Assembly: GCA_018064805.1 (NCBI GenBank)
Contig: JAGHUN010000018.1
Coordinates: 1-40,521, forward strand
DNA: 40,521 nucleotides
Origin: Candidatus Colinaster scatohippi
GTDB taxonomy: Bacteria > Bacillota > Clostridia > Lachnospirales > Lachnospiraceae
Direction: 5' to 3'
In this document: piece by piece, positions 33,788 through 40,521 of the stretch
Layout: each line of letters begins with the position of its first letter
Numbering within the stretch: position 1 is the first letter of the stretch
The notes under the pieces: model-generated
Told to the model about the DNA's origin: nothing
The model's input: the letters and a program-made list of their open reading frames with translations, nothing else
Database searches by the model: none
Position numbers and translations under genes: made by a program

Positions 33788-35755
33788 TATCACAAGATTC
33801 CATGAAGGTATTGTAATACCATCTCCCTCAGAATATGAGGCGCCTGTAATTAAATCAGAACATGGTCTGTTACATACAATTGTCTGGTTTTCAAAAGAGT
33901 AATTAAACAGATATTCAATATTTTCGTCAAAGTCGTTAGTTCCTACGCGTCTGATTATGGGGAACTGGTATCCGGGAAGGTGTATTCCGGCTATCTGAGC
34001 TACTCTTCTTATAATTTTACTAAAGGCATTTTTATCACAATAGCAACCTATATATGAAGCACTTCCTTTTCCGGATTTGTTATGTGTTACGGCTGCATAT
34101 CGACTCCAATAAGGGTGAGAGTAACGCGCCCAGACGCTACAATGTTCCGGTCTTAAGAGCTCAATGAACTTTTCGTTACTAAATGACTGTCCGTCATCGA
34201 ATAAAAGTGAAGCACTTCCGGGAACAGTAAATTGGTCATATTCCATACCGAATATATCAGTAAGATTGTGTGGGGCAGCATCAGGATATACCTTTAATTC
34301 ATTATCTGCAAAACAACTTTTAAAGGTCATTATTAAATGGCCACCATTTTCAACATAGTCTCTGATTTTGTTGATAGTATTATTGTCGCTACTATAAAGT
34401 GCAGGGACAATAAGAAGCTTATATTTTGAAAAGTCATCTTCCTTGTATACAAAATCTGTCTCGAGATTCATATTGTAACATGCGTCGAATACACGTCTGA
34501 GTATTTCATTATAATCAAGTCCATTGTCTTTTTTGAATTCCTCAATACCGGTGAGACTTTCATTGTCAATCAGAATAGCAGCCATATTACTTTTTCTTAA
34601 GTTCATGAGATGTCTTTCTATTGGCAAAAGTTCATCAATATATTCGCCAATCTGATTATAGGTCTCACCGGGCTCAAGACTATGGCTAAGTATTCCCTTC
34701 CAATATGTTTCATAACTATTATGAATTGAATGCCAGTTCCAGTACATAATGCTATTAGAACCATTAGCCAGATGGCTATATGCTTGAAGACGAAGCTGTC
34801 CGGGATAGGGTAACCACTCAAGCTGGCCCTGTGACTGTGTCTCTAAAACCAGGTAGTTGGATTTTTTGATGGCTCTTGCCAGTGCGCCGCCAAATGCGAT
34901 TTCAGCACCTGTGAGTGCATCCTGTGAAGGATGATAAATATCAATTCCTGCTACATCAAGACAAGCACCGGCCTGACGTTGATTAACCTCCGGCTGCATA
35001 CCAAAGCTATATCCAACCCAGGATGGGTCAAAATTTTGTGTAATGAACTGGCCCGGATTAATATATTCTCTGACTATTTCAGCCTGCCAGCTTAGAAACT
35101 CTGTGATACAGTCTCGTAAAAATCGCTTATATGCTGCAGAGAGGCTTGCATTAATAGTTCCACGAACATCCGGAAAATCCTCCCATTTTCCAACGCGATT
35201 ACTCCAATAATCCATGCCGAATTTTTGGTTAAAATCATTAATGTTTGGATATGATGCTCTAAGGCTTTCTACAAATGCTGCCTGGATATCAGGACCGGCT
35301 GCATGGGCAGAACGGGTTTCATTATCTAACTGATAACCAATAATACAAGGATAATCCTTAATGGTCATCAGCATTTTCCTAATTACTCTATTAACATGAT
35401 ATCGATAATCTGAATTGGTTATATCAAAGGACTGTCTGCCACCATAAGGAAGCTGACCATCTGGTGTTACCGACATGATTTCAGGATGTTTTATAGCAAG
35501 CCATCCGGGAATAGCATATGATGGGGTGCCTATTATGACTTTGATTTCATACTGGCAAGCCAGTTCCAGGACATCTGTTAATTTGGTGAAATCAAAAACA
35601 CCATCTTCAGGTTCCCATGTGCTCCATGTCGATTCTGCAACACGAATTACATTGAGACCAATTTTTCTCATTAATTCAAAGTCCTGTTTGATTCGTTCAT
35701 AAGGCATATATTCATTATAATATGCGGCACCGATTAGGATTTCATTCTGTCTCAT
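33773..35755 (-). CDS. GH42 beta-galactosidase
   Basis: From ATG 35755 (660 residues) with a strong TAGGAGGT upstream; a longer frame up to 35839 begins in the operator region and is unlikely. A GH42 barrel with IGAAYYNEYMPYERIKQDFELMRKIGLNVIRVAESTWSTWEP at the start, acid/base E146 in YQLDNET and nucleophile E305 in VLETQSQGQ. The trimerisation and C-terminal beta domains follow (about 385-660). There is no signal peptide, so it cleaves beta-galactosides, probably short beta-1,4-galactan fragments, in the cytoplasm. It diverges from the LacI-GH53-galK unit and is likely controlled by the same dyad. Confidence 0.94.
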   Translation of the reverse strand: MRQNEILIGAAYYNEYMPYERIKQDFELMRKIGLNVIRVAESTWSTWEPEDGVFDFTKLTDVLELACQYEIKVIIGTPSYAIPGWLAIKHPEIMSVTPDGQLPYGGRQSFDITNSDYRYHVNRVIRKMLMTIKDYPCIIGYQLDNETRSAHAAGPDIQAAFVESLRASYPNINDFNQKFGMDYWSNRVGKWEDFPDVRGTINASLSAAYKRFLRDCITEFLSWQAEIVREYINPGQFITQNFDPSWVGYSFGMQPEVNQRQAGACLDVAGIDIYHPSQDALTGAEIAFGGALARAIKKSNYLVLETQSQGQLEWLPYPGQLRLQAYSHLANGSNSIMYWNWHSIHNSYETYWKGILSHSLEPGETYNQIGEYIDELLPIERHLMNLRKSNMAAILIDNESLTGIEEFKKDNGLDYNEILRRVFDACYNMNLETDFVYKEDDFSKYKLLIVPALYSSDNNTINKIRDYVENGGHLIMTFKSCFADNELKVYPDAAPHNLTDIFGMEYDQFTVPGSASLLFDDGQSFSNEKFIELLRPEHCSVWARYSHPYWSRYAAVTHNKSGKGSASYIGCYCDKNAFSKIIRRVAQIAGIHLPGYQFPIIRRVGTNDFDENIEYLFNYSFENQTIVCNRPCSDLITGASYSEGDGITIPSWNLVILRDE

Positions 35756-35796
35756 TTTATACCTCCTATAATAATATATATACAATAATAAAACAC

Positions 35797-35826
35797 TTGA
35801 CAGTGTAGTTGCAAGGTTGTTATCAT
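35797..35826 (+). promoter_or_regulatory. Probable promoter of the LacI-GH53-galK unit
   Basis: A consensus TTGACA (35797-35802) and TATCAT (35821-35826) are separated by 18 bases. Transcription would begin near 35833, within the dyad at 35815-35841. The TTGACA also sits inside a short palindrome, ACACT-TGAC-AGTGT. Confidence 0.5.
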
Positions 35827-35841
35827 ATGACATGAACAACC
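35815..35841. promoter_or_regulatory. Candidate LacI-family operator
   Basis: The arms GGTTGTT (35815-35821) and AACAACC (35835-35841) are perfect inverted copies with 13 bases between them. The centre contains TCATATGA, itself a palindrome. Further GCAA and TTGC flank the arms. It overlaps the -10 and probable start of the lacI-type gene and lies between the divergent GH42 and regulator genes, the expected place for an autoregulatory operator. The spacing is wider than in many LacI-family sites. Confidence 0.45.
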
Positions 35842-35893
35842 GATTGCGCTATTTAATTATAATATGGCGTGCTTTAGGTAGCAAGGGGGTTTA

Positions 35894-36892
35894 ATGGAAA
35901 ATAGTAAAATTACAATCGGAGACATTGCTGAGGCACTTGGAATATCCAAGACTACCGTTTCAAGAGCCATCTCAGGTAAAGGAAGAATTGGTGAGGAGAC
36001 GGTAAAAAAAGTACAGGATTATATTAAGGAGCATGATTATCATCCGAATCCGATGGCAAAGGGACTTGCCAATTCAAGAACTTATAATATTGCATGGGTG
36101 ATGCCCGGTGATTCTAACAGAACAGATTTACCTTTTTTTCAACGTTGTATGATAGGAATAACATCAGTTGCATCTGAAAGTGATTATGATGTACTTATGT
36201 CTCTTGTCTATGACGATGACATTTCAAGTCTTGAAAGAGTAATCAAGAACAGTAAGGTTGATGGAGTAATTCTGGGAAGAACGTTAGTGGATGATCCTCG
36301 CATTCGTTTACTTAATGCATCAACGCTTCCATTTGTTGCGATAGGAAGCAGTAGTAATGATAGCGTAATTCAAATTGATAATGACCATGTAAAAGCATGT
36401 TCTGAACTGACTTCTTCAATTATTTTGAAAGGGATAAGGAAGACAGGACTTATTGGTGGCACTGCAGAGCATGTTGTAAACAGGCATCGTCTTGAGGGTT
36501 ACAAAAAAGCACTTGAGCATAATAATATTAAATTTGATTCGACCAATGTTTTTATGGATTCAGAAAGTAATACAAGTGTTTGTCGTGCTGTAGATGAGTG
36601 CCTCAAGCATTCTGTTGAATGCATTATTTGTACAGATGACAGAATATGTGAACAGGTAATGGATTATTTAAAGTTAAAAAGGCTTGCGATACCGGATGAT
36701 ATTAAAGTTGCATCTTTTTATAATAGTTCGGTTCTGGATAATTATAATCCGCCGATTACGACATTGAAATATGATCCTCTTGAATTAGGTAAAGAAGCCT
36801 GCCGAGTTCTGCTTGATAAGATTGACGGTATTGCAGTTAAGCACAAGACATTAATGGATTACGAGGTCTTAATGAGAGGCTCGACTAATTAA
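35894..36892 (+). CDS. LacI family transcriptional regulator
   Basis: 332 residues. An N-terminal helix-turn-helix (about 6-25, IGDIAEALGISKTTVSRAISG) and hinge helix (HPNPMAKGLANSRT) are followed by a periplasmic-binding-protein-like effector domain (about 62-330). Family landmarks such as VDGVILGR, IDNDHVKACSELTSSII and GLIGGTAEHVVNRHRLEGYKKALE are intact. Position between GH42 and GH53 suggests it represses both directions and responds to galactose or a galacto-oligosaccharide (inference). A GGGGG ribosome site precedes the ATG. Confidence 0.93.
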   Translation: MENSKITIGDIAEALGISKTTVSRAISGKGRIGEETVKKVQDYIKEHDYHPNPMAKGLANSRTYNIAWVMPGDSNRTDLPFFQRCMIGITSVASESDYDVLMSLVYDDDISSLERVIKNSKVDGVILGRTLVDDPRIRLLNASTLPFVAIGSSSNDSVIQIDNDHVKACSELTSSIILKGIRKTGLIGGTAEHVVNRHRLEGYKKALEHNNIKFDSTNVFMDSESNTSVCRAVDECLKHSVECIICTDDRICEQVMDYLKLKRLAIPDDIKVASFYNSSVLDNYNPPITTLKYDPLELGKEACRVLLDKIDGIAVKHKTLMDYEVLMRGSTN

Positions 36893-36907
36893 TCAGGGAG
36901 TTAGATA

Positions 36908-38017
36908 ATGAATAATAGTGTAGATTTTATAAAAGGAATGGATGTCTCGACTCTTGTAGAAGAGGAGAAGTGTGGTGCCAGATATTACGATAATGGTAAA
37001 GAAAAGGATATGTTGGAAATCCTTAAATCGTACAACTGCAATTATATAAGACTTCGATTGTGGAATGATCCGTATGATGAAAACGGTTCGGCATATGGTG
37101 CGGGTACCAATGATCTTGAGACAACTATAATAATTGGTAAAAGGGCAAAGGCTTGTGGACTTAAGCTGCTTTTAGATTATCATTATAGTGATTTTTGGAC
37201 AGATCCGGGAAAACAAAATGTTCCTAAAGCGTGGAGAGGACTTGACATTAATGGCCTTAAAAAGGCACTATATGAATATACGGTCTCAACTCTCGAAAGC
37301 TTGAAGGCAGAAGGGGTTACCCCTGATATGGTTCAGGTTGGAAATGAAATAACTAATGGTTTATTGTGGCCATATGGTAAAAAGCCTGAATATGATAATA
37401 TTGCAGAATTAGTTAGTACAGGGATTAGAGCTGTAAGGGAAGTTTGTCCTGAGGCTGAGATTATGATACACCTTGATGCCGGTGGAAATAACTCAATGTA
37501 TGTGGACTGGTTTGATAATTATTTTAAACGTGGGGAAGATTTTGATATAATTGGAATGAGTTATTATCCTTTTTGGCATGGCCCTATAAGGGATCTTGAA
37601 TATAATATGCGGGATATGGCTGAAAGGTATGGCAAAAAGATAGTTATAGCAGAAGTTTCAATGGGATTCACCATGGATGATTATGCTGAATATGAGGGAC
37701 TTGGCCCGAATGAAAGAAAAGGCTATGCAACTAAGAAAGAGTTGGTAGAAAAGATTGAATATCCAATGTCTGTAGAAGGTCAGAGCAATTTTATGAAGGA
37801 TATTATGACTCTTATTAAGTCAGTTCCGGGGGGATATGGATTTTTCTATTGGGAGCCGGGATGGATACCTGTAAGGGGATGTGGCTGGGCAACCAATGAA
37901 GCATTAAAATACACGGGCGAAAAAGGCCCTTGCGGGAATGAGTGGGCAAATCAGGCGCTATTTAATTATGACGGCAATGCACTCGATACACTGAAGGTAA
38001 TAAGAGATTTTAGGTAG
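36908..38017 (+). CDS. GH53 endo-beta-1,4-galactanase, apparently cytoplasmic
   Basis: 369 residues. A GH53 barrel: FIKGMDVSTLVEEE at the N-terminus, NYIRLRLWNDPYD, LLLDYHYSDFWTDPGKQNVPKAW, acid/base E147 in QVGNEITNGLLWP and nucleophile E249 in IAEVSMGFT. Near the end are GYGFFYWEPGWIP and WANQALFNYDG. All typical motifs are present. Most GH53 enzymes are secreted; this one has no signal peptide, as the first residues already belong to the barrel. It may cut imported galactan oligosaccharides for the GH42 enzyme. It starts 15 bases after the regulator gene. Confidence 0.94.
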   Translation: MNNSVDFIKGMDVSTLVEEEKCGARYYDNGKEKDMLEILKSYNCNYIRLRLWNDPYDENGSAYGAGTNDLETTIIIGKRAKACGLKLLLDYHYSDFWTDPGKQNVPKAWRGLDINGLKKALYEYTVSTLESLKAEGVTPDMVQVGNEITNGLLWPYGKKPEYDNIAELVSTGIRAVREVCPEAEIMIHLDAGGNNSMYVDWFDNYFKRGEDFDIIGMSYYPFWHGPIRDLEYNMRDMAERYGKKIVIAEVSMGFTMDDYAEYEGLGPNERKGYATKKELVEKIEYPMSVEGQSNFMKDIMTLIKSVPGGYGFFYWEPGWIPVRGCGWATNEALKYTGEKGPCGNEWANQALFNYDGNALDTLKVIRDFR

Positions 38018-38056
38018 TAAATTATTAATTATTAAAACGAATTGGAGAAATTAGTA

Positions 38057-39220
38057 ATGAAAGAACGTTTGGTTAAAGAATTTGAGAAAATTTTTGGCGA
38101 TTCTGAAGGTGTTAGAGTGTTTTTTGCTCCCGGAAGAGTTAATCTAATCGGTGAACATACGGATTATAACGGTGGACATGTTTTTCCTTGTGCACTTACA
38201 ATTGGTACATATGCGGCAGTAAGAAAGAGAGATGACAGGGAATTACATTTTTATTCTATGAATTTTGAGTCTGTTGGCGTAGTAAATACTTCGTTAGATG
38301 ATATGAATCCTAAAAAGGATGATAACTGGACTGCTTATCCTAAGGGGGTGATATGGGCATTTGGTGAAAAGGGTTATACCGTTCCATGCGGTTTTGATAT
38401 GGTGCTGTATGGTAATATCCCTAATGGTTCCGGACTTTCAAGTTCAGCATCATTAGAGGTACTTACCGGAACAATACTTCGTGCACTTTTTGACATTGAT
38501 ATTGATAATACCAATATTGCACTTATTGGTCAGTATTCTGAGAATAACTACAATGGAATGAATTGTGGTATTATGGATCAGTTTGCTTCAGCAATGGGCA
38601 AAAAAGATAATGCGATTTTCTTGGATACAGCAACACTTAAATATGAATATGCACCGGTTGTTCTTGAGAATGCATCTATTGTTGTTACTAACAGTAAGGT
38701 AAAGCACAGTCTTGTAAACAGTGAGTATAATTTAAGACGCTCGGAGTGTGAGAAGGCGCTTGCCGACCTTAAGACTGTTACTGAAATTTCAACACTTGGA
38801 GATTTGTCAGAGGAAGATTTTGAAAAATATAAGTCGGCTATAAAAGATGAGATATGTGTAAAAAGAGCAAAGCATGCTGTATATGAGAATCAGCGTACAA
38901 TAAAGGCGATAAAGGCATTAAATGATGGTGAAATTGATGAGTTCGGTAAATTGATGATAGCATCACATGTATCTCTCAGAGACGATTATTCAGTATCGTG
39001 CGAGGAAATAGATATTCTTGTTGAAGAAGCTCTTAAAATACCGGGAGTTATTGGCTCAAGAATTACAGGCGGTGGCTTTGGCGGTTGTACAGTAAGTATT
39101 GTTAAGAATGATTCCATAGATGATTTTAAGGAAAATGTTGGTAGAGAATATACGAAAAAAACTGGCATTGAAGCCGAGTTTTATATCGTTTCGGTTGGTG
39201 ACGGACCTGTAGAATTATAA
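38057..39220 (+). CDS. galK: Galactokinase
   Basis: From ATG 38057 (387 residues), with GGAG nine bases upstream; a TTG at 38042 would add five residues but covers that site. A GHMP-family galactokinase that makes galactose 1-phosphate. The galactokinase signature GRVNLIGEHTDYNGG is at residues 26-40, the ATP loop is PNGSGLSSSASLEV, the catalytic Asp lies in CGIMDQFAS and motif 3 is TGGGFGGCTVSIV. It ends the LacI-GH53-galK unit. galT and galE of the Leloir pathway are not in the window. No terminator hairpin is evident after it. Confidence 0.96.
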   Translation: MKERLVKEFEKIFGDSEGVRVFFAPGRVNLIGEHTDYNGGHVFPCALTIGTYAAVRKRDDRELHFYSMNFESVGVVNTSLDDMNPKKDDNWTAYPKGVIWAFGEKGYTVPCGFDMVLYGNIPNGSGLSSSASLEVLTGTILRALFDIDIDNTNIALIGQYSENNYNGMNCGIMDQFASAMGKKDNAIFLDTATLKYEYAPVVLENASIVVTNSKVKHSLVNSEYNLRRSECEKALADLKTVTEISTLGDLSEEDFEKYKSAIKDEICVKRAKHAVYENQRTIKAIKALNDGEIDEFGKLMIASHVSLRDDYSVSCEEIDILVEEALKIPGVIGSRITGGGFGGCTVSIVKNDSIDDFKENVGREYTKKTGIEAEFYIVSVGDGPVEL

Positions 39221-39266
39221 TTTATAAAAAATAACTGAAATTTAATACAATTTTATATTCATAATG

Positions 39267-39295
39267 TTGATAATTTCTCTCTAAAAAGGTATAAT
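39267..39295 (+). promoter_or_regulatory. Promoter for lipoprotein-glyS unit
   Basis: TTGATA (39267-39272), 17 bases and a perfect TATAAT (39290-39295). The start would be near 39302, about 24 bases before the lipoprotein ATG. This is one of the best promoter matches in the window. Confidence 0.7.
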
Positions 39296-39325
39296 ATACA
39301 GAAATATGAGAGGACTATTTGACTA

Positions 39326-39925
39326 ATGGGTAAGAGCATAATAGGTAGGAAGATTATATTGGTATTATTAGCTTCCTGCCTATTTTTTATTTTTTTGACA
39401 GGCTGTGGAAAAGAACAGCCTGATAATAATGCGCTTTCATTTAATAAAGATGGAAGTATTACACAGTATATATCCGAAGAATTTGATATTCAGAATTATG
39501 ATTTTGATGACTGGAAGCTTACTGCGGAAACTGAAATTAGTGAGTATAACAGCGCTAATGGCGATAAGGTTTCAATTAAGGACATTAAATTAGAAGATAA
39601 TATACTACATTGTACAATGACGTATGCGGATGATGATGCATATTTTGATATTAATAATGAGCCTCTTTTTTATGGAACCATTGCACAGGCGATTACAGCA
39701 GGATACAGTTTACTTGTTCCGGTGACCAATATAAAGACTGCTGAAGGAATCAGTTCAGCAGAACTTCAGGAATTGAAGGATTATAAGATAGCCATTTTTA
39801 GTGGCGAACGTACTGTTTTCACCTATCGTGACATTGAATATGTAAGTAATAATGCAGGCGTAGGAGATGATTTGAAGAAGGCAGTAATAACAGGCGATAG
39901 TACAGCATATGTTGTATTTAAGTAA
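39326..39925 (+). CDS. Hypothetical lipoprotein upstream of glyS
   Basis: 199 residues. A basic N-terminus and hydrophobic segment end in lipobox LTGC with C27; the mature protein is about 173 residues, acidic and rich in beta-strand. I recognise no family. Segments such as FDIQNYDFDDWKLTAETEISEYN and FYGTIAQAITAGYSLLVPVTN suggest a compact secreted domain. The ribosome site (AGAGGA) is about 12 bases from the ATG, rather far. Only 22 bases separate it from glyS with no terminator between, so both probably share the promoter at 39267-39295. Confidence 0.75.
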   Translation: MGKSIIGRKIILVLLASCLFFIFLTGCGKEQPDNNALSFNKDGSITQYISEEFDIQNYDFDDWKLTAETEISEYNSANGDKVSIKDIKLEDNILHCTMTYADDDAYFDINNEPLFYGTIAQAITAGYSLLVPVTNIKTAEGISSAELQELKDYKIAIFSGERTVFTYRDIEYVSNNAGVGDDLKKAVITGDSTAYVVFK

Positions 39926-39947
39926 TAGTAACGAATAGGAGAATTTT

Positions 39948-40521
39948 ATGGAAAAGTCAATGGAGAAAATTGTAAGTCTCGCTAAGTCCAGAGGATTTGT
40001 ATATCCGGGTAGTGAAATTTATGGCGGACTTGCTAACACATGGGATTATGGAAATCTTGGTGTAGAACTTAAGAATAATGTTAAGAGGGCATGGTGGCAG
40101 AAGTTTGTTCAGGAAAATCCATATAATGTTGGTGTTGACTGTGCAATTCTTATGAATCCTCAGACATGGGTTGCATCAGGACATCTTGGTGGATTTGCTG
40201 ATCCGCTTATGGATTGTAAGGAATGTCATGAGAGATTTAGAGCTGATAAGATTATCGAAGATTTTGCAGCTGAAAAAGGACTTACATTATCTAAGCCAAT
40301 TGATGCTTTTTCTCAGGAAGAAATGAAGGCATATGTTGAGGATAATAATATTCCTTGTCCTTCATGTGGTAAGCATAATTTTACAGATATCAGACAGTTC
40401 AATCTTATGTTTAAGACATTCCAGGGTGTAACTGAGGATGCTAAGAATACTGTATATTTAAGACCTGAAACTGCGCAGGGTATTTTTGTTAACTTTAAGA
40501 ATGTTCAGCGTACTTCACGTA
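39948..40521 (+). CDS. glyS: Glycine--tRNA ligase, N-terminal part (runs off the window)
   Basis: The first 191 codons of a single-chain, eukaryotic-type (alpha2) glycyl-tRNA synthetase. The ATG at 39948 follows AGGAG. The class II N-terminal region [32 protein letters not shown] and [24 protein letters not shown] are diagnostic. CKEC pairs with CPSCG to form the insertion zinc site. Motif 2 begins with [10 protein letters not shown] just before the end. No frameshift is seen. No T-box leader is visible in the 22-base gap. Confidence 0.97.
   Translation, partial: MEKSMEKIVSLAKSRGFVYPGSEIYGGLANTWDYGNLGVELKNNVKRAWWQKFVQENPYNVGVDCAILMNPQTWVASGHLGGFADPLMDCKECHERFRADKIIEDFAAEKGLTLSKPIDAFSQEEMKAYVEDNNIPCPSCGKHNFTDIRQFNLMFKTFQGVTEDAKNTVYLRPETAQGIFVNFKNVQRTSR

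Noticed and set aside
35756-35839. Longer GH42 start at 35839 giving 28 more residues
   Set aside because: The extra residues lie in the regulatory region and resemble no GH42 N-terminus, while a strong TAGGAGGT precedes the ATG at 35755.
39926-39947. T-box leader for glyS
   Set aside because: The gap is only 22 bases, with no stem I, specifier loop or T-box sequence, and none is seen upstream of the lipoprotein gene.

Overview
The window looks like chromosomal DNA from a Gram-positive, plant-fibre-degrading member of the Lachnospiraceae, most likely near Butyrivibrio/Pseudobutyrivibrio/Roseburia (inference; the genus is not certain). Reasons: AT-rich sequence with AGGAGG-type ribosome sites; a DUF5688 protein, a DUF4349 lipoprotein, a very large double-ASKHA 2-hydroxyacyl-CoA dehydratase activase relative, and a divergent LigA of a type I associate with that family; plus cellulases and galactan-degrading enzymes. 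I see no prophage, insertion sequence, CRISPR array or rRNA. No gene-free stretch is longer than about 290 bases.

Layout. 1-2803: a small unknown protein, YqeG phosphatase, elongation factor P and a DUF5688 protein, with two clear intrinsic terminators. 2787-7160: three polytopic GT-C/GT39-type glycosyltransferases, one leftward and two rightward in a translationally coupled pair, expressed from a strikingly symmetric divergent promoter. 7249-8612: tRNA-Arg(CCG) followed closely by a membrane-anchored SH3b protein. 8613-10290: gdhA with a structured leader that begins with a terminator. 10405-20882: a long rightward run, probably one transcription unit: MATE transporter, RluF-type pseudouridine synthase, LigA, MetA, three related small membrane proteins (two with zinc ribbons), a GH9 cellulase lipoprotein, a cytoplasmic GH5 enzyme and a small unknown protein, ending at a bidirectional terminator. 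20969-25192 (leftward): the 1407-residue activase relative. 25482-32575: rhomboid-like pseudoprotease, sigma-like protein, small unknown protein, M16C metalloprotease, DUF4349 lipoprotein and Era. 32586-33787: a DUF212/PAP2-like membrane protein (leftward) and RecO. 33773-39220: galactan utilisation locus with GH42 (leftward), LacI regulator, GH53 and GalK. 39326-40521: a lipoprotein, then glycyl-tRNA synthetase cut off by the window end.

How the genes work together. Two carbohydrate themes stand out. The GH9 lipoprotein would cut cellulose or mixed beta-glucan at the cell surface, and the GH5 without a signal peptide would work on imported oligosaccharides. In the galactan locus, GH53, GH42 and GalK all lack signal peptides, so imported galacto-oligosaccharides would be cut to galactose and phosphorylated inside the cell, controlled by the adjacent LacI protein through a dyad in the divergent promoter. 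The least explained parts are the trio of related membrane proteins ahead of the cellulases, the sigma-like protein lacking region 4, the zinc-tailed pseudo-rhomboid, the divergent LigA active site, the gdhA leader and the palindromic divergent promoter at 4048-4086. Starts were moved from the longest frame where a ribosome-binding site favoured an internal start; each case is noted.
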